This document shows positions 9,879-20,467 of a stretch of 64,000 bases of DNA, piece after piece. The stretch comes from Hemerocallis citrina (lineage: Eukaryota > Streptophyta > Magnoliopsida > Asparagales > Asphodelaceae). Numbering within the stretch: position 1 is the first letter of the stretch; each line of letters begins with the position of its first letter. The DNA lies in assembly GCA_017893485.1 (NCBI GenBank), contig CM030368.1, forward strand, positions 176,138,504-176,202,503. The letters are read 5' to 3'. A program made the position numbers and the translations under genes. The notes beneath the pieces were generated by a model. The model saw only the letters and a list, made by a program, of their open reading frames with translations, was not told where the DNA came from and searched no databases.

Positions 9879-12215
9879 ATGGTTAAGATTTCGGCTGAGA
9901 CCCCCGCCTCGGAACAAGCCGTTGGCCGAGGGGATAAAGGGAAGGGAGTAATGGAGCCGAGCGAGCAAGAAGTCGTTCGTCCGGATAAAGAGGGTGAAGT
10001 GGCTGAAGTGCCCGAGGAAGTCGTGGCGGAGTCCCGAAAGGGTAAAGCCGTGATCACGATAGTGGAAACACCGAAGAGAGCGGGGGCGTTTGGTCGGCAG
10101 CCCATCGCCGTGTCGAGCGTGGGAGGCGTCCGGGATTACACCGAGGATACCTTAGAGAGAGTCACTCAAGGTACGGCTAAGCTGGTGGAGGAGAACGAGC
10201 CTAGGGAGCTGTCCGAGGTGGACCATAGGATCTCGACTCTTACCGAGACCGATCTTCGTCTGATCCGAGAGGGTTTCCGAATCCCGCTTGAGTATGTACT
10301 GCTCCTTCCTGGGCCGGGATTCCGAGCCAACACAAAGTCCTCGTCGGACGTATGTGTCTTTCCGGTCGACTCCCTCATTGCCGGACTCCGCTTTCCCCTC
10401 CATCCGTTCGTGGTTGAAGTCTTGGTCTGGTACGGTTTGAGTCCAGCCCAACTGATGCCGAACACATGGAGGCACGTCGTGGCGTTCGTCCTTCGATGCC
10501 AAGAGATCGGCGCCAAGCCGACTATGTTCCTCTTCCGGAGTCTCTTCCGACCTTGCCAGCCGAGGCGGGACGAGCAGAGGTTTTTCCTTTCTCCGCGGAC
10601 GGGAGTTAAGTTAATCGAGAACCCGGACTCGATCAAACATTGGAAGGAGAAGTACTTCCTCGTCCGAGCTCTGACGCCGTGGGTGATACCGACGGTTTGG
10701 GCGAAGGAAGGTCTGCCCAAGCAGACCAAGAGAGAGGTGCCGCTGAGTGATGAGGACAAGGAGGTCCAGAAGAAGCTCCTCGCCCTGCCAACACTAAGCT
10801 GGAAAGATATCACGGAGGAGCATCTGTTCCGTGGGGGTCTCAGTCCGATCGACCCTCGTATGCTTCTGGTATTTATACTCTTTGTTTAAAGTTCATGAAA
10901 ATTTTTCTAAGTTTTTTCATTCGGCTTTTGTAGAGACGATGAAGCTTGATTACAAGGCTCTGGTGGCGAAGGGCAGGGCAGAGCAGGAGAAGAAGAAGAG
11001 GCCGTCGGCGGCGCCTCAGGACAGCCGAGCTTCGAAGAAGCCCTTGGTTGTGAAGGCTGCCGACCAACCGAAGGTCGCGGTCCTCAAGGAGGGGGAGATC
11101 GAGGTCCTTGTCTCTCCGACGAAGGTCGTGGTCCCCGAGCAGGGGGGAGTCGTGGTCTCTGATCCCCTTGCCTTGGATGCGCCTGCACCGACCCCGGAGG
11201 CGGGTGCTCCCGGTTCGTCGAGCAGCGTGTTCGGGGTGAAGGATGCGCTACACCTCCCAGTTCCGCCCCTTACCGCCGATGCGGAGAAGATCTTGACCGA
11301 GCGTCATAAGCAGATCTTCGTCCCCGACTGGCAGGTGATGAACGTCGACGACTTCTTAGGCGACGGGAACATCTGCATGGAGGCGGTGAGGCACCTGCCG
11401 ACCCCGAAGGATCGAGCGACCCTGAAGGCCGGGATGGCAGGGGATGCCGTGATTCAGATTGCCCGGAATACTATGTCAGTAAGTGAGCCGAGCCCTCCTT
11501 CGTCCAAATTTCTTCCTTAGAATTTTTCTAAGTTCTTGGACTCGGATTTTAACGTGTTGTTCTCTTTCAGACCCTCTGCCACTTCAATTTCTTGGTCGAG
11601 GAGTTGGCGAACAAGGATCAGGAGAAGGAGAAGGAGAGGGTGGAGCGCGTCAAGGTCGCGAAGCAGCTTGATTCCGAACTGCTTCTCTCGACGAAGAGGG
11701 CTGCCGAAGTGGAGGGGTTGGAGAAGCAGCTGGCCGACGCCGTTCAGCTGTCAAAGGACACGGCGGCCAAGCTTGAGGCCTCGGAGAAGGAGGTGGCCGA
11801 GCTGAAGGATTCGGCGGCCAAGCTCGAGGCGTCGGTGAAGGAGGCCGCCGAGCTGAGGAAGGAGTTGGCCAAGGCTCGGTCGGAAGCGGAGGACGCTCGG
11901 AAGAGGGCCGAGAAGATCAAGGCCAAACACCTCAGGAAGGTGAAGAGGGTGAAGAAGGCCGTGCAGGAGGAGGCCGCGCTGCACATGCTCCAGAACATGG
12001 TGGATGCCTACGGCCGAGCCCTGCATCATGTGGTCGCCAAGAACCCGGGCTTCGACACGTCCTCCTACAATTTTTACGACCTCGTGGAAGGGGAGGAGGG
12101 TGTTCCCGAAGGGTTGCTCGACCCCGAGGGGGAGACGGAACCCGTCGAGGACCCATGGAAGGCCGAGGCCGAGGAGGAAGAGGAGGACGACTCCGAGGAG
12201 GAGAGCAGGAGCTAA
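9879..12215 (+). CDS. Antisense Tat-element protein, gypsy-type transposase_28-like domain plus coiled coils (spliced)
   Basis: My model is three exons: 9879-10857, 10934-11478 and 11571-12215. Introns are 76 and 92 bp, AT-rich, with GT(ATGC)...TTGTAG and GT(AAGT)...TTTCAG ends. The phases (1, then 0) fit exactly and give about 722 residues. Residues 1-80 are charged and low complexity. About 95-265 match the plant 'putative gypsy type transposon' domain (Transposase_28 / PF04195), with the typical G-L-R-F-P-L-H-P-F, P-A-Q-L-x-P-N-x-W and KHWKEKYFLV blocks. The last ~200 residues are Glu/Lys/Ala-rich coiled coil with a repeated AAKLEAS(E/V)KE unit, ending in an acidic tail. The gene runs opposite to gag-pol. 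Extra antisense frames are known in Tat elements; their role is unknown. There is no catalytic motif. Confidence 0.8.
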
Positions 12216-12516
12216 GGCGGAGGCGGGGGCGAGGGCGAGGACATGGCCGAGGGGTCGACGGACCCGAACGACAAAAAGGTCGACCCCTGACTCGGTTGTC
12301 TTTTTTCTTTTTTGTTTTTGTTTTTGTAAGCCTAACTGCGGACTGGCCACCGCTGTTGTAGAACTCTTTGAATCTTGAATGAAAAAATATTTTGTTTGGC
12401 CAAAATTTGTCCAAGTGTTGAGTCTCGGATTTAGTGTGGTTTGGCGTAAATTTCTTCAAGTGTTGGGCCTCGGATTTATCTCTGCTTTTCAGGTGAGATT
12501 CGGTCCGATCACGTAG

Positions 12517-13332
12517 GTTGTATACCTTCGGAAGGAGCTGGCGAAAACGAAGGACGAGCTCTTTCAGAGCCGGTATAATCGATTTCTCCTGCTCGGCAGG
12601 CTGGAGGATACGAAGGCAGCTCTGCGGAGGTATTGTCGCGAGCTGTGGCAACTACGGAAGCGCCCCCCGGCTCCTTGTCCCGAAGGCAAAGTCGAGAGTC
12701 TCCGTAGGGAGCTCGCTGCTGCCGAGCAGAAGAACGACGATCTCTTGGCTGAGGTCCAATACTTGGAGTTAGCGGAGAAAGAACGTTCGGCGGAGGGAGA
12801 GAAGCTGACTTCCGAGCTGGAGAAAGCGTCAACCGAGTGTAAGAGGCTATCGGCCGAAGTCGACAGGCTCAGAAGGATCACAATAGATAGGGGGATTGAG
12901 GTCACCCATTACCGACGGCTCGCGACTGATAGCGCCAATGCTTCGGGCTCGTTGAGGGCCCCTCGACCGAAGAAATTGGCGAAGGACGACGTCTTGAGGG
13001 ATAGAATTATCGAATTGGAGGAGGAGATCGCGTCGCTCAAGCCCGTGCCGGAGAGGGCTAATGTCCGCAGCACGTCGTGCACTCGCGAGGAGAGCGAGAG
13101 AGGGATTACGTTTTACGAGCTTGCGACGCGCTCGCCTATGACCAGGCGGAGTCCGGCCGATGCTCAAAGTAGCGCGGCTGTCTCGTCGAGCGGTGCCTCG
13201 GTCGGCGTCGCTGTTAAGACAAGCAGTGAAGGGGGATCCTGCTTCGTTGGTTTAGGGTCGAGCTCGGAAGGCAGGCCTCGTCGTCCTCGCGTTTCCCTAA
13301 ACCGAAGCATTCCCCTTCCGAAGAGGCCCTGA
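12517..13332 (+). CDS. Second antisense coding segment of the Tat element, coiled coil
   Basis: A frame of about 272 codons runs from the likely splice acceptor acgtag|g at 12516/12517 to the stop at 13330-13332. An alternative acceptor, tttcag at 12492, is in frame but reads into a stop at 12514. The first 150 residues are heptad-rich (RKELAKTKDEL..., RRELAAAEQKNDDLLAEV...) and predict a coiled coil. The remainder is Ser/Arg-rich. No start codon is evident at its head, so it is probably a downstream exon of the preceding locus, or a decayed second gene. Upstream T-rich sequence with gtaagc (about 12328) could be its donor. I do not recognise a function. Confidence 0.5.
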   Translation, partial: VVYLRKELAKTKDELFQSRYNRFLLLGRLEDTKAALRRYCRELWQLRKRPPAPCPEGKVESLRRELAAAEQKNDDLLAEVQYLELAEKERSAEGEKLTSELEKASTECKRLSAEVDRLRRITIDRGIEVTHYRRLATDSANASGSLRAPRPKKLAKDDVLRDRIIELEEEIASLKPVPERANVRSTSCTREESERGITFYELATRSPMTRRSPADAQSSAAVSSSGASVGVAVKTSSEGGSCFVGLGSSSEGRPRRPRVSLNRSIPLPKRP

Positions 13333-13500
13333 TCATGTCGTTTTCCATTTTTGTTTGTTGTTGTAAAAACCTAATTATGGGGTCGGTTCGGCTGTCTGTA
13401 ACACTATTATGTCTGAACGCAAATCTTTTTGGAAAATTTTCAAGTGTTAGACATCGGCAGTGTATTGAAGTTGTGTTATTCGTTTTCCCTTTCTTTCAGC

Positions 13501-13919
13501 TCGTGGTGACGACTGATGGCTCGGACTCCGAACGTTCGAATGATGACTCCGAATCCGAGGCCACCTCTAGGGCGGTGGTTCTGAGCCCTAGGAGCGCCGA
13601 TCTGAAGTTACGCCGGGCCGAGAGTGAGTGGGCCCACCTTTCGTCCGTCCTCAGTCTCCGGGAAGCCGAGATCCAATGCTTGAAGAATAGGATCGTCGAG
13701 CTGAGCCCCGCAGGAGAGGATGAAGACTCGCAAACCACATTCAGCAATGCTCTTCGGGTCAAATGCATTCGGCACAACCAGTCGAAGATTATTGTCGAGC
13801 GGGATGACTTGCTTTCGGAGATTCGGCACTTGCAGGCTGTGATGGCGAAGCTTCGGGGGGACGCAGAGGAGCTGCCCGCCGAGGAGGACGAACAGTCTGG
13901 TGAGGATGTGTCTATATGA
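13501..13919 (+). CDS. Third antisense coding segment of the Tat element, acidic coiled coil
   Basis: The frame begins after a strong acceptor (ccctttctttcag, ending 13500) and runs to the TGA at 13917-13919, about 139 codons. It opens with an acidic Ser/Asp/Glu stretch. Heptad-like Leu/Ile spacing follows (LSLREAEIQCLKNRIVEL, LLSEIRHLQAVMAKL), and the tail is acidic. The T-rich stretch, the 'caagtgtt(a/g)' word and the pyrimidine tract before it closely parallel the sequence before the 12517 segment. This suggests that an intron-plus-exon cassette was duplicated. Whether it is translated with its neighbours is unknown. Confidence 0.45.
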
Positions 13920-14003
13920 GAGACAAGTGTAGCGGGTCGGGCGTTGTGTGTTTTGTTTGCTAACACTTTGTAATGGAATGTTTTGTATTATGCGCCGACC
14001 ATT

Positions 14004-14009
14004 AATAAA
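14004..14009 (+). terminator. Polyadenylation signal of the antisense transcript
   Basis: AATAAA lies 85 nt after the last antisense stop codon, in a T-rich context (tttgtatta upstream, ccctttcattgc downstream). This is a fitting 3' end for the plus-strand antisense transcription unit. Confidence 0.5.
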
Positions 14010-14169
14010 ATTCCCTTTCATTGCTTTGCATATTTGTCTTTTGCTTATAACTGTGTCGGTCGTGCCGTGATCTTTGAACCGAGCGTGTTTGTTTAACCGA
14101 ACGGGTCCCCATGGGTACGGTATTTTATCATTTAGCGGCTCTGACGCGGTACGGTACGAATTCCTAGGC

Positions 14170-14440
14170 GGCTCTGCGCCCAAGAAAGTGCTATTTTGTC
14201 GTTTAGAGCAGGTGGCGTGATCTGAGCCGTTGAACGTAGGCGTGAATCTCGAGGCGGCTCAGTCCCCAAGAAAACGTTATCTTGTCGTTTAGCGCAGGTG
14301 GCGAGATCTGAGCCGTCTGATCGAGATTTTGCACGAAAGTTGAGGGGAAAGTGTGTTTTCCCCGTTTACACGCTCGGGAAGGCACTTGCTCGGGAGCCGA
14401 CCGAATGTGTGGGTCGTCGGGCTTCGGCCAATAGTTAGGA
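14170..14440. repeat. Copies of the 241-bp-family repeat downstream of the antisense genes
   Basis: The words aagaaa(a/g)cgttatcttgtcgtttagcgcaggtgg, agatctgagccgtctgatcgagat and ctcgggaaggcacttgctcgg recur as at 7720-8180 and 9295-9510. The same repeat therefore brackets the antisense genes on both sides. Confidence 0.65.
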
Positions 14441-14469
14441 GAGTTCGGATTATGTGTTCCGGACTTTGG

Positions 14470-14909
14470 GTATAGTTCAATGGCTGTGGGAGCAGTTCCG
14501 AACGGCGATCTACCCCTGGTTCGTCCGGAGACGGGCCGAGAAGGTAAAGTCGAGCCGAGTGTTGGACTCCGAACCATCGGTATAGTTTAACGGCTGTGGG
14601 AGCAATTCCGAACGGCGATCTACCCCTGGTTCGTCCGGAGACGAGCCGAGAAGGTAAAGTCGAGCCGAGTGTTGGACTCCGAACCATCGGTATAGTTCAA
14701 TGGCTGTGGGAGCAATTCCGAACGGCGATCTACCCCTGGTTCGTCCGGAGACGAGCCGAGAAGGTAAAGTCGAGCCGAGTGTTGGACTCCGAACCATCGG
14801 TATAGTTCAACGGCTGTGGGAGCAGTTCAACACGGCGGTCTACCTCTGTTCCGTCCGGAGACGAACCGAGGGAATGAGGCCGAGCCGAACATGGACTCCG
14901 AACCATTGG
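14470..14909. repeat. 110-bp tandem repeat, four units
   Basis: Unit starts are at 14470, 14580, 14690 and 14800, each opening with gtatagtt(c/t)aa(t/c)ggctgtg, giving an exact 110-bp period. Units 1-3 are nearly identical and unit 4 is diverged. The array lies between the antisense genes and the end of integrase. Frames within it are shadows. Confidence 0.9.
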
Positions 14910-15075
14910 TTGAAACCACAATATAAAAGGCAGGTGATAAGAGGGGAGAAAAACATGCGGATTCACAAACATAATAGAGCTTTCTTTATTGATTTTTGAC
15001 GGCGAACCATTTTACAATTTATGAAAAAATGGGTTACAAGTCGGAAGACCGGAATGGCTCGATACTCCTTGTTAC

Positions 15076-16105
15076 TTAGAGTGGCGTCGGAGCGCTCTCT
15101 TGGTATTTTAGGAGGTGGTCGGCATTCCAGGTCCTCGGAAGCTCTCTGCCCTCTAGGTCTTCGAGGCGATATGTTCCGGGCCGAACTACCCTTGTGATCC
15201 TGTACGGACCTTCCCAGTTCGGAGCGAGCTTTCTCTTCTGACTGGGGAGGGATATAGCTAGCTTTCTCAAGACCAAATCTCCTTGCTTAAGGTTGGCAGG
15301 TCGGACCTTCCTGTTGTACGCCAATTCAACTCTTCTTCGGTAGATCTGCTGCCGAATCGATGCCCTTTCCCTCAGCTCGTCTATCAAGTCCAATTCTGCT
15401 CTGAGGTCTCGGGCATTCTGTGCTTCGTCAAAGGCTGTGAGCCGAGGGGAAGGTATTCCGACCTCAAGAGGTATCACGGCCTCGGACCCGTAGGTGAGGT
15501 TGAAGGGGGACTCGCCTGTGGGGGTCCGTTTGCTCGTGCGGTAGTTCCATAGGACGTTGGGGAGTTGGTCAACCCATAAGCCCTTGGAGCTTTTGTTGAG
15601 CCTTTTCTTGATACCTGCGAGGATCTGCCGGTTGGCATTTTCTGCCTGTCCGTTCGACTGAGGATGGGAGACGGACGAGAAGCACTGCTGAATGGCCAGG
15701 TCATCGCATAGAGCTCGGAACGCTGCGCCTGTGAACTGAGTCCCGTTGTCCGTTACGAGGACCCGGGGGACTCCGAACCTGCATATGATGCTCTTCCAGA
15801 AGAACTGTACCACTTTGTTCTCGGTTATAGTGGCGAGGGGCTCGGCCTCGACCCACTTCGAGAAGTAGTCGATGGCTACGACCAAGAACCTGAGCTGACC
15901 TGGAGCTGGAGGGAAGGGCCCTAGTAAGTCCATGCCCCACATTGCGAAGGGGATGGGACTTGATAGGGAGGCGAGGTTGGCCTGAGGGAGACGTCAGATG
16001 TTAGAGTGTCTCTGACAGGAACTGCATTGCCAAACGTGTCGCTCGGCGTCTTGAAGAAGGGTCGGCCAGAAATACCCATAATTCAAAGCTTTTCGGGCCA
16101 AGGAC
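15076..16105 (-). pseudogene. Tat integrase (C-terminal part of pol)
   Basis: A 288-residue open frame (15942-15076) carries the retroviral-type integrase core. The DDE residues are in M-D-L-L-G-P-F, T-D-N-G-T-Q-F and G-Q-A-E-N-A-N. The C-terminal region is Lys/Arg-rich with an LAPNWEGPYRI motif. It catalyses insertion of element cDNA. The zinc-finger part upstream (H-V-W-Q-C-S-S-C-Q near 16030-16060) is separated from the core by a stop codon near 15995, and the frame differs from the RNase H segment. The copy is therefore inactive as a polyprotein. Confidence 0.88.
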
Positions 16106-17323
16106 CTAAATCCTGAGTGCGCCCCTCCGATGCCTTCGTGGAGATCTCGCAGGGCATATTCGACTTGATCCGGAGAGAGGCATCTTAAGTACGGCCGGCC
16201 GCTCTATCTGAGAGAAAGAGCGTTTGTACAGGATACCCTCGATTAGGACAAACCGCTCGGCCCGGGCCCTGACTCGGCAAGCCTCTTTGGGATCCGAAGA
16301 CAGAACTCCATCCCTTAAGAATTCTATCAAAGGCTTCATCCAATCATCTTGTAGCATGACTGGCAAAGACTCCGCCGAGGCGGGCGACTCATCTTCGATG
16401 CTCGGCTTAGAGAGGACTTCGATCAGCACGGTCTGTTCGAGACCTTGAAGTGAGGAAGAAGCCAGTTTGGAGAGGGCATCAGCCTGTGAGTTTTCTTCCC
16501 GAGGGACTCGTTCGATAGTGGCCTCTTCGAACCGGCTCAGGAGGTCCCGGACCTTGGCGAGGTACCTCGCCATCCGCTCGTCTCGGGCCTCATATTCGCC
16601 TGAGACCTGGTTCACGGCTAGTTGGGAGTCACTGTGAATCCGGAGGCGCTGGGCTCCAGCACTTCGGGCGAGACCAAGCCCGGCGATGAGCGCTTCGTAC
16701 TCCGCCTCGTTGTTCGAGGCTTTGAAGTTCATGCGGATGGCGTACTGGAGGACGAAGTTGTCAGGGCCGTTCAGTATGACTCCGGCGCCGCTTCCTTCAT
16801 TACAAGAGGATCCGTCCACAAAAACGGTCCAAATGGGGGGCCCCTTCGGGACGTGGCCGACCTCGGGGATAGTGGATTCTACGATGAAGTCGGCGAGAGC
16901 TTGTGCCTTAATTGCCGTCCAAGGCTGATAAGAGATGTCGTGCTGACTTAGCTCAATGGACCACTTCATCAGCCGGCCCGAGGTCTCAGGCTTGTGGAGG
17001 ATCTGCTTGAGGGGTTGGTCGGTGAGGACAACGACCGAGTGGGATTGAAAGTACGGCCGAAGCTTTCTCGCTGCCATGACCAGAGCGTAGGCTATCTTCT
17101 CTATCCTCGGATCGCGGAGCTCGGCGTCCCGGAGCACCTTGCTCACGTAGTAGATAGGCCTCTGGGCCCGATCCTCCTCTCTCACTAAGACAGCACTTAA
17201 GGTCTGCTCGGAGGCAGCTAAGTAGACGAAGAGAGTCTCGCCCGGGACCGGTTTACTGAGCAGGGGGGGTTCACCAAATAGGCCTTCAGCTGGTCGAATG
17301 ATTCCTGTTGTGGTTGGCCCCAT
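16106..17323 (-). pseudogene. Tat dual RNase H segment of pol
   Basis: This 405-codon frame contains two RNase H modules. The first is the usual Ty3 type, following RT (ASEQTLSAVLVRE, then VVVLTDQPLK and SGRLMKWSIEL). The second is the archaeal/plant type (WTVFVDGSSCNEGSGAG, NNEAEYEALIAGL, HSDSQLAVNQV, NSQADALSKLA), with its D-E-D-D acidic residues visible. Both would degrade the RNA strand during reverse transcription. Having two is diagnostic for the Tat clade. It overlaps and is frameshifted from the RT frame near 17218-17323, at a run of G/C. Confidence 0.88.
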
Positions 17324-18832
17324 TCAAAACCTTTGGCCCCCCGGAGTGCTTTGAAGAAGGGAAGGCACTTCTCCCCTGACTTCGAAAGGAACCGGCCGAT
17401 AGCAGCGAGCCGGCCAGTGAGCTTTTGCACCTCCTTGACGTTCCGAGGCGGGGCCATGTCTAATATGGCCTTAATCTTTTCGGGATTAGCTTCGATTCCT
17501 CGCTGGCTTACCATGAAGCCGAGGAATTTTCCCGAGGAGACACCGAACGCACACTTGTTCGGGTTCAGCCGCATGCTGTGCTTCCTCAGCACGTCGAAGG
17601 CCTCCTGGAGGTCGGCTACATGATCGGTGCCGCGGATGCTCTTGACGAGCATGTCGTCAACGTACACCTCCATGTTTCGGCCGATCTGGTTCTGGAAGAC
17701 CTTGTTCACGAGGCGCTGGTAGGTGGCACCCACGTTCTTCAGGCCGAACGGCATTACCCGGTAGCAATAGAGGCCTTGGTCGATGACGAAGGAGGTCTTC
17801 GGAATGTCCGGAGGGAACATTCGGATTTGATTGTACCCCGAGAAAGCATCCATGAAGCTGAGGAGCTCATGGCCCGAGGTGGCGTCGATAAGGGTGTCGA
17901 TGTTCGGGAGCGGGAAGGGATCCTTCGGACACGCCTTGTTTAGGTCGGTGAAGTCAATGCATATCCTCCACGAGCCATTGGACTTCTTGACCATTACAAC
18001 GTTCGACAGCCACTCGGGATAATTTACCTCCTGTATGAACTTGGCCTTTAGAAGCTTATCAACCTCCTCCTTGATGGCCTGCTGTCGCTCGGGAGCGAAC
18101 TTTCGCCTCTTCTGCTGAACCGGTTTGCACCCCGGTTCGACGCTTAAGCGGTGGACGAGGAGCTCCTCGGAAATGCCGGGTATGTCCGCGGCTGACCATG
18201 CAAATAGGTTACGGTTGTCCCGGATGCATTTAATCAGGTCCGAACACAGTGCGGTCGGCAAGGATTTGCTGATGAGGAATTTCCGGCTCGGATCCTCGTC
18301 CGAGAAGAGCACTTCTTCTAATTCGTCCGCCGGTTCGAACGTCTGGCGGGCCTTCGGCTCGGGGATCTCCAGTGTCTCGAGCGAGAGCACTGGTCCCCCG
18401 GTGGAAGTCATGTAGCACTTCCGGGCTGTTTCCTAGCTTCCCCTGACTTCCCCTACTCCCGACCGAGTGGGGAACTTCATTTTCAAATGGTATGCCGAGG
18501 GGACAGCCTCCAGGGCGGCTAGGCCGGGGCGGCCTAGGATGACATTATATGCTGTCGGGACGTCGACGACCATGAAGTCCATCGGCTCAGTCCGGGTAGT
18601 AGGGGTGCTTCCCGCAGTAACGTCCAGGGTTATCACCCCTTCGACGGTTACCGGGACCCCTGTGAACCAGTGGAGAGTGTAACCGGCCGGCTTGAGACGG
18701 TCTCGGGACAGCTGCAGGCCTCGGAAGGCCGAGAGGAAAAGGATATTGACCGAACTCCCATTGTCCACCAAAATCCTCTGCACCTTGAAGTTGGCCATGC
18801 GGAGGTCGATGACGAGGGCATCGCAGTGGGGG
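17218..18832 (-). pseudogene. Tat protease and reverse transcriptase
   Basis: The protease begins against the solo LTR at 18832 with the aspartic site V-D-N-G-S-S-V-N-I-L (Asn in place of the usual Ser/Thr) and ends in an N-V-I-L-G-R-P-G-L motif. An in-frame TAG at 18433-18435 separates it from RT. The RT (18411-17218) shows [28 protein letters not shown] and the catalytic [10 protein letters not shown] frameshift in a homopolymer near 17265 ends the frame before RNase H. The protein would process the polyprotein and copy element RNA. This copy cannot make it as one chain. Confidence 0.9.
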
Positions 18833-19439
18833 TGTAACACCCCGAATTCCAAATACAACTGAATTCGAGAGTTCTACAGGATCTTTTCACTTCTTTCGTA
18901 CAATTTTACAAGGAATTTAAAACTTTTATTTCAACAATAATTACATCAGAGTCTTTTACATCAATAAGCAGCGGAATTAATAAAATACAACCATAATGAA
19001 TGTACAATTGTTACAACTTTAACATTTAAGAAATCAACAGCATCATCAATCATCTTTATATCTTCATGTAACTCCATTTCCTGCATATAAAACTGTGGGC
19101 GCGTCAGTTGCTTACAACTGAAGAAATATTATACACGGCCATCCTCTCTATGCCGGAAACAGTATAACGATTCTCAAATGCTTTAGCAAACACAAACTTG
19201 ATCACAAACAAAGCTACAAAGGGACTATCCTGTTGATGTCGTGTTGTGCGGTGCACTTAGTCCTTGATGCAGTTGTTTATATTATATGACACTAATGCAC
19301 ACTTGTTCGGATTCTATGCATCCCATACTACATAGGTCCGAGGGCAAGCCTCTTAATCGTCTTCATTATTGTAGGGTTCAATCCCTCGCCATGACTTAAT
19401 CTACTACTGTAACTACGGTGAGTATCCTAGATGGTCTGT

Positions 19440-20010
19440 GAGTACAAGCACGTATCCTGGACCCTGGAGGGGAATTCCGCGCCATGTCTTGACTCATCAA
19501 GCATGCATTCTGCGGTAATTCAGCCTCCTCCCTGAACACGATCCTCTTGCAGTCACTAAAACATCCCACAAGCGTGACTAAAGTCCGATCATTACTGAGT
19601 TGTGCCCGCGCCATGTCTTGACTCATCAAGCATGCATTCTGCGGCTCACACACCCGCACCGTACCCTAGCTCTCATACTCATGTTTTTCTCTCACCTTCA
19701 TCACATCTCCACTATGTATCTATCTGTAATTTCAGCAAGTGTCATAGACGTTCCATGATTACAAGCACGTGTCCAAGACCCTGGAGGGGAACCTCGCGCC
19801 ACGTCTTGACTCATCAAGCATGCATTCTGCGATAGTTCAGTCTCCTCCCTGAACACGATCCTCTTGCAAGTCACCAAACATCCCACAAGCGTCGCCAAGA
19901 TCCCGATCATTCTGGAGTATATTGCCCACGCCATGTCTTGACTCATCAAGCATGCATTCTGTGGATCACATCCGCATCGTAGACCCTAGGCTCCCATACT
20001 TATGTTTTTC
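19440..20010. repeat. ~320-bp imperfect tandem duplication inside solo LTR B
   Basis: The block around 'accctggaggggaa...cgcgcca' at about 19458 recurs at about 19778. The word tcttgactcatcaagcatgc occurs four times (about 19487, 19617, 19804 and 19937). Homologous single-copy sequence is present in reverse in copy C (around 48540-48740). Confidence 0.75.
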
Positions 20011-20467
20011 TCTTACTTTCATTACAGCCTTACAATGTATTAATTATTAGAATCATGAATAAAAATCAAAGCTCTAGAGTTAGCCTCTCCACTCAACCGG
20101 GCTTATTCATTCATTACAATATATGACCAACCTTGGTCTTTCAAATTCTCATTTCATTTCATTTCATTGCCGGGGGAGATTTAGCTACTCCTTGATTTCA
20201 ATTTCCCATTCACAATTTCCAATTGAGCACTTCCAGCTCATAATTCATTTTAGAGTCTCACAGACTTTCTCATCATGATCTTAGCCTTTCATATTCATTT
20301 AATTCTCAATCCTCATCTATGATTCATCTCATGTAAATTCTCAATTCAATTATGATTCATTTCATATAAATTTATGCAGCAACAAATAGAGTTTACCAAT
20401 ATCCAGATTCACAATCTTTACCACAAACAATTCACAAGATTTCAGATATATCAAAAAGCACACTGGA

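Noticed and set aside
10166..10813. 215-codon minus-strand open frame overlapping the antisense gene
   Set aside because: It is the complement of the Transposase_28-like exon in GC-rich sequence. The plus-strand frame has the recognisable motifs and consistent splicing.
11751..12651. Long minus-strand frames opposite the coiled-coil exon
   Set aside because: They are mirror frames of Glu/Lys-rich codons. Leu/Arg/Pro-rich translation without domains.
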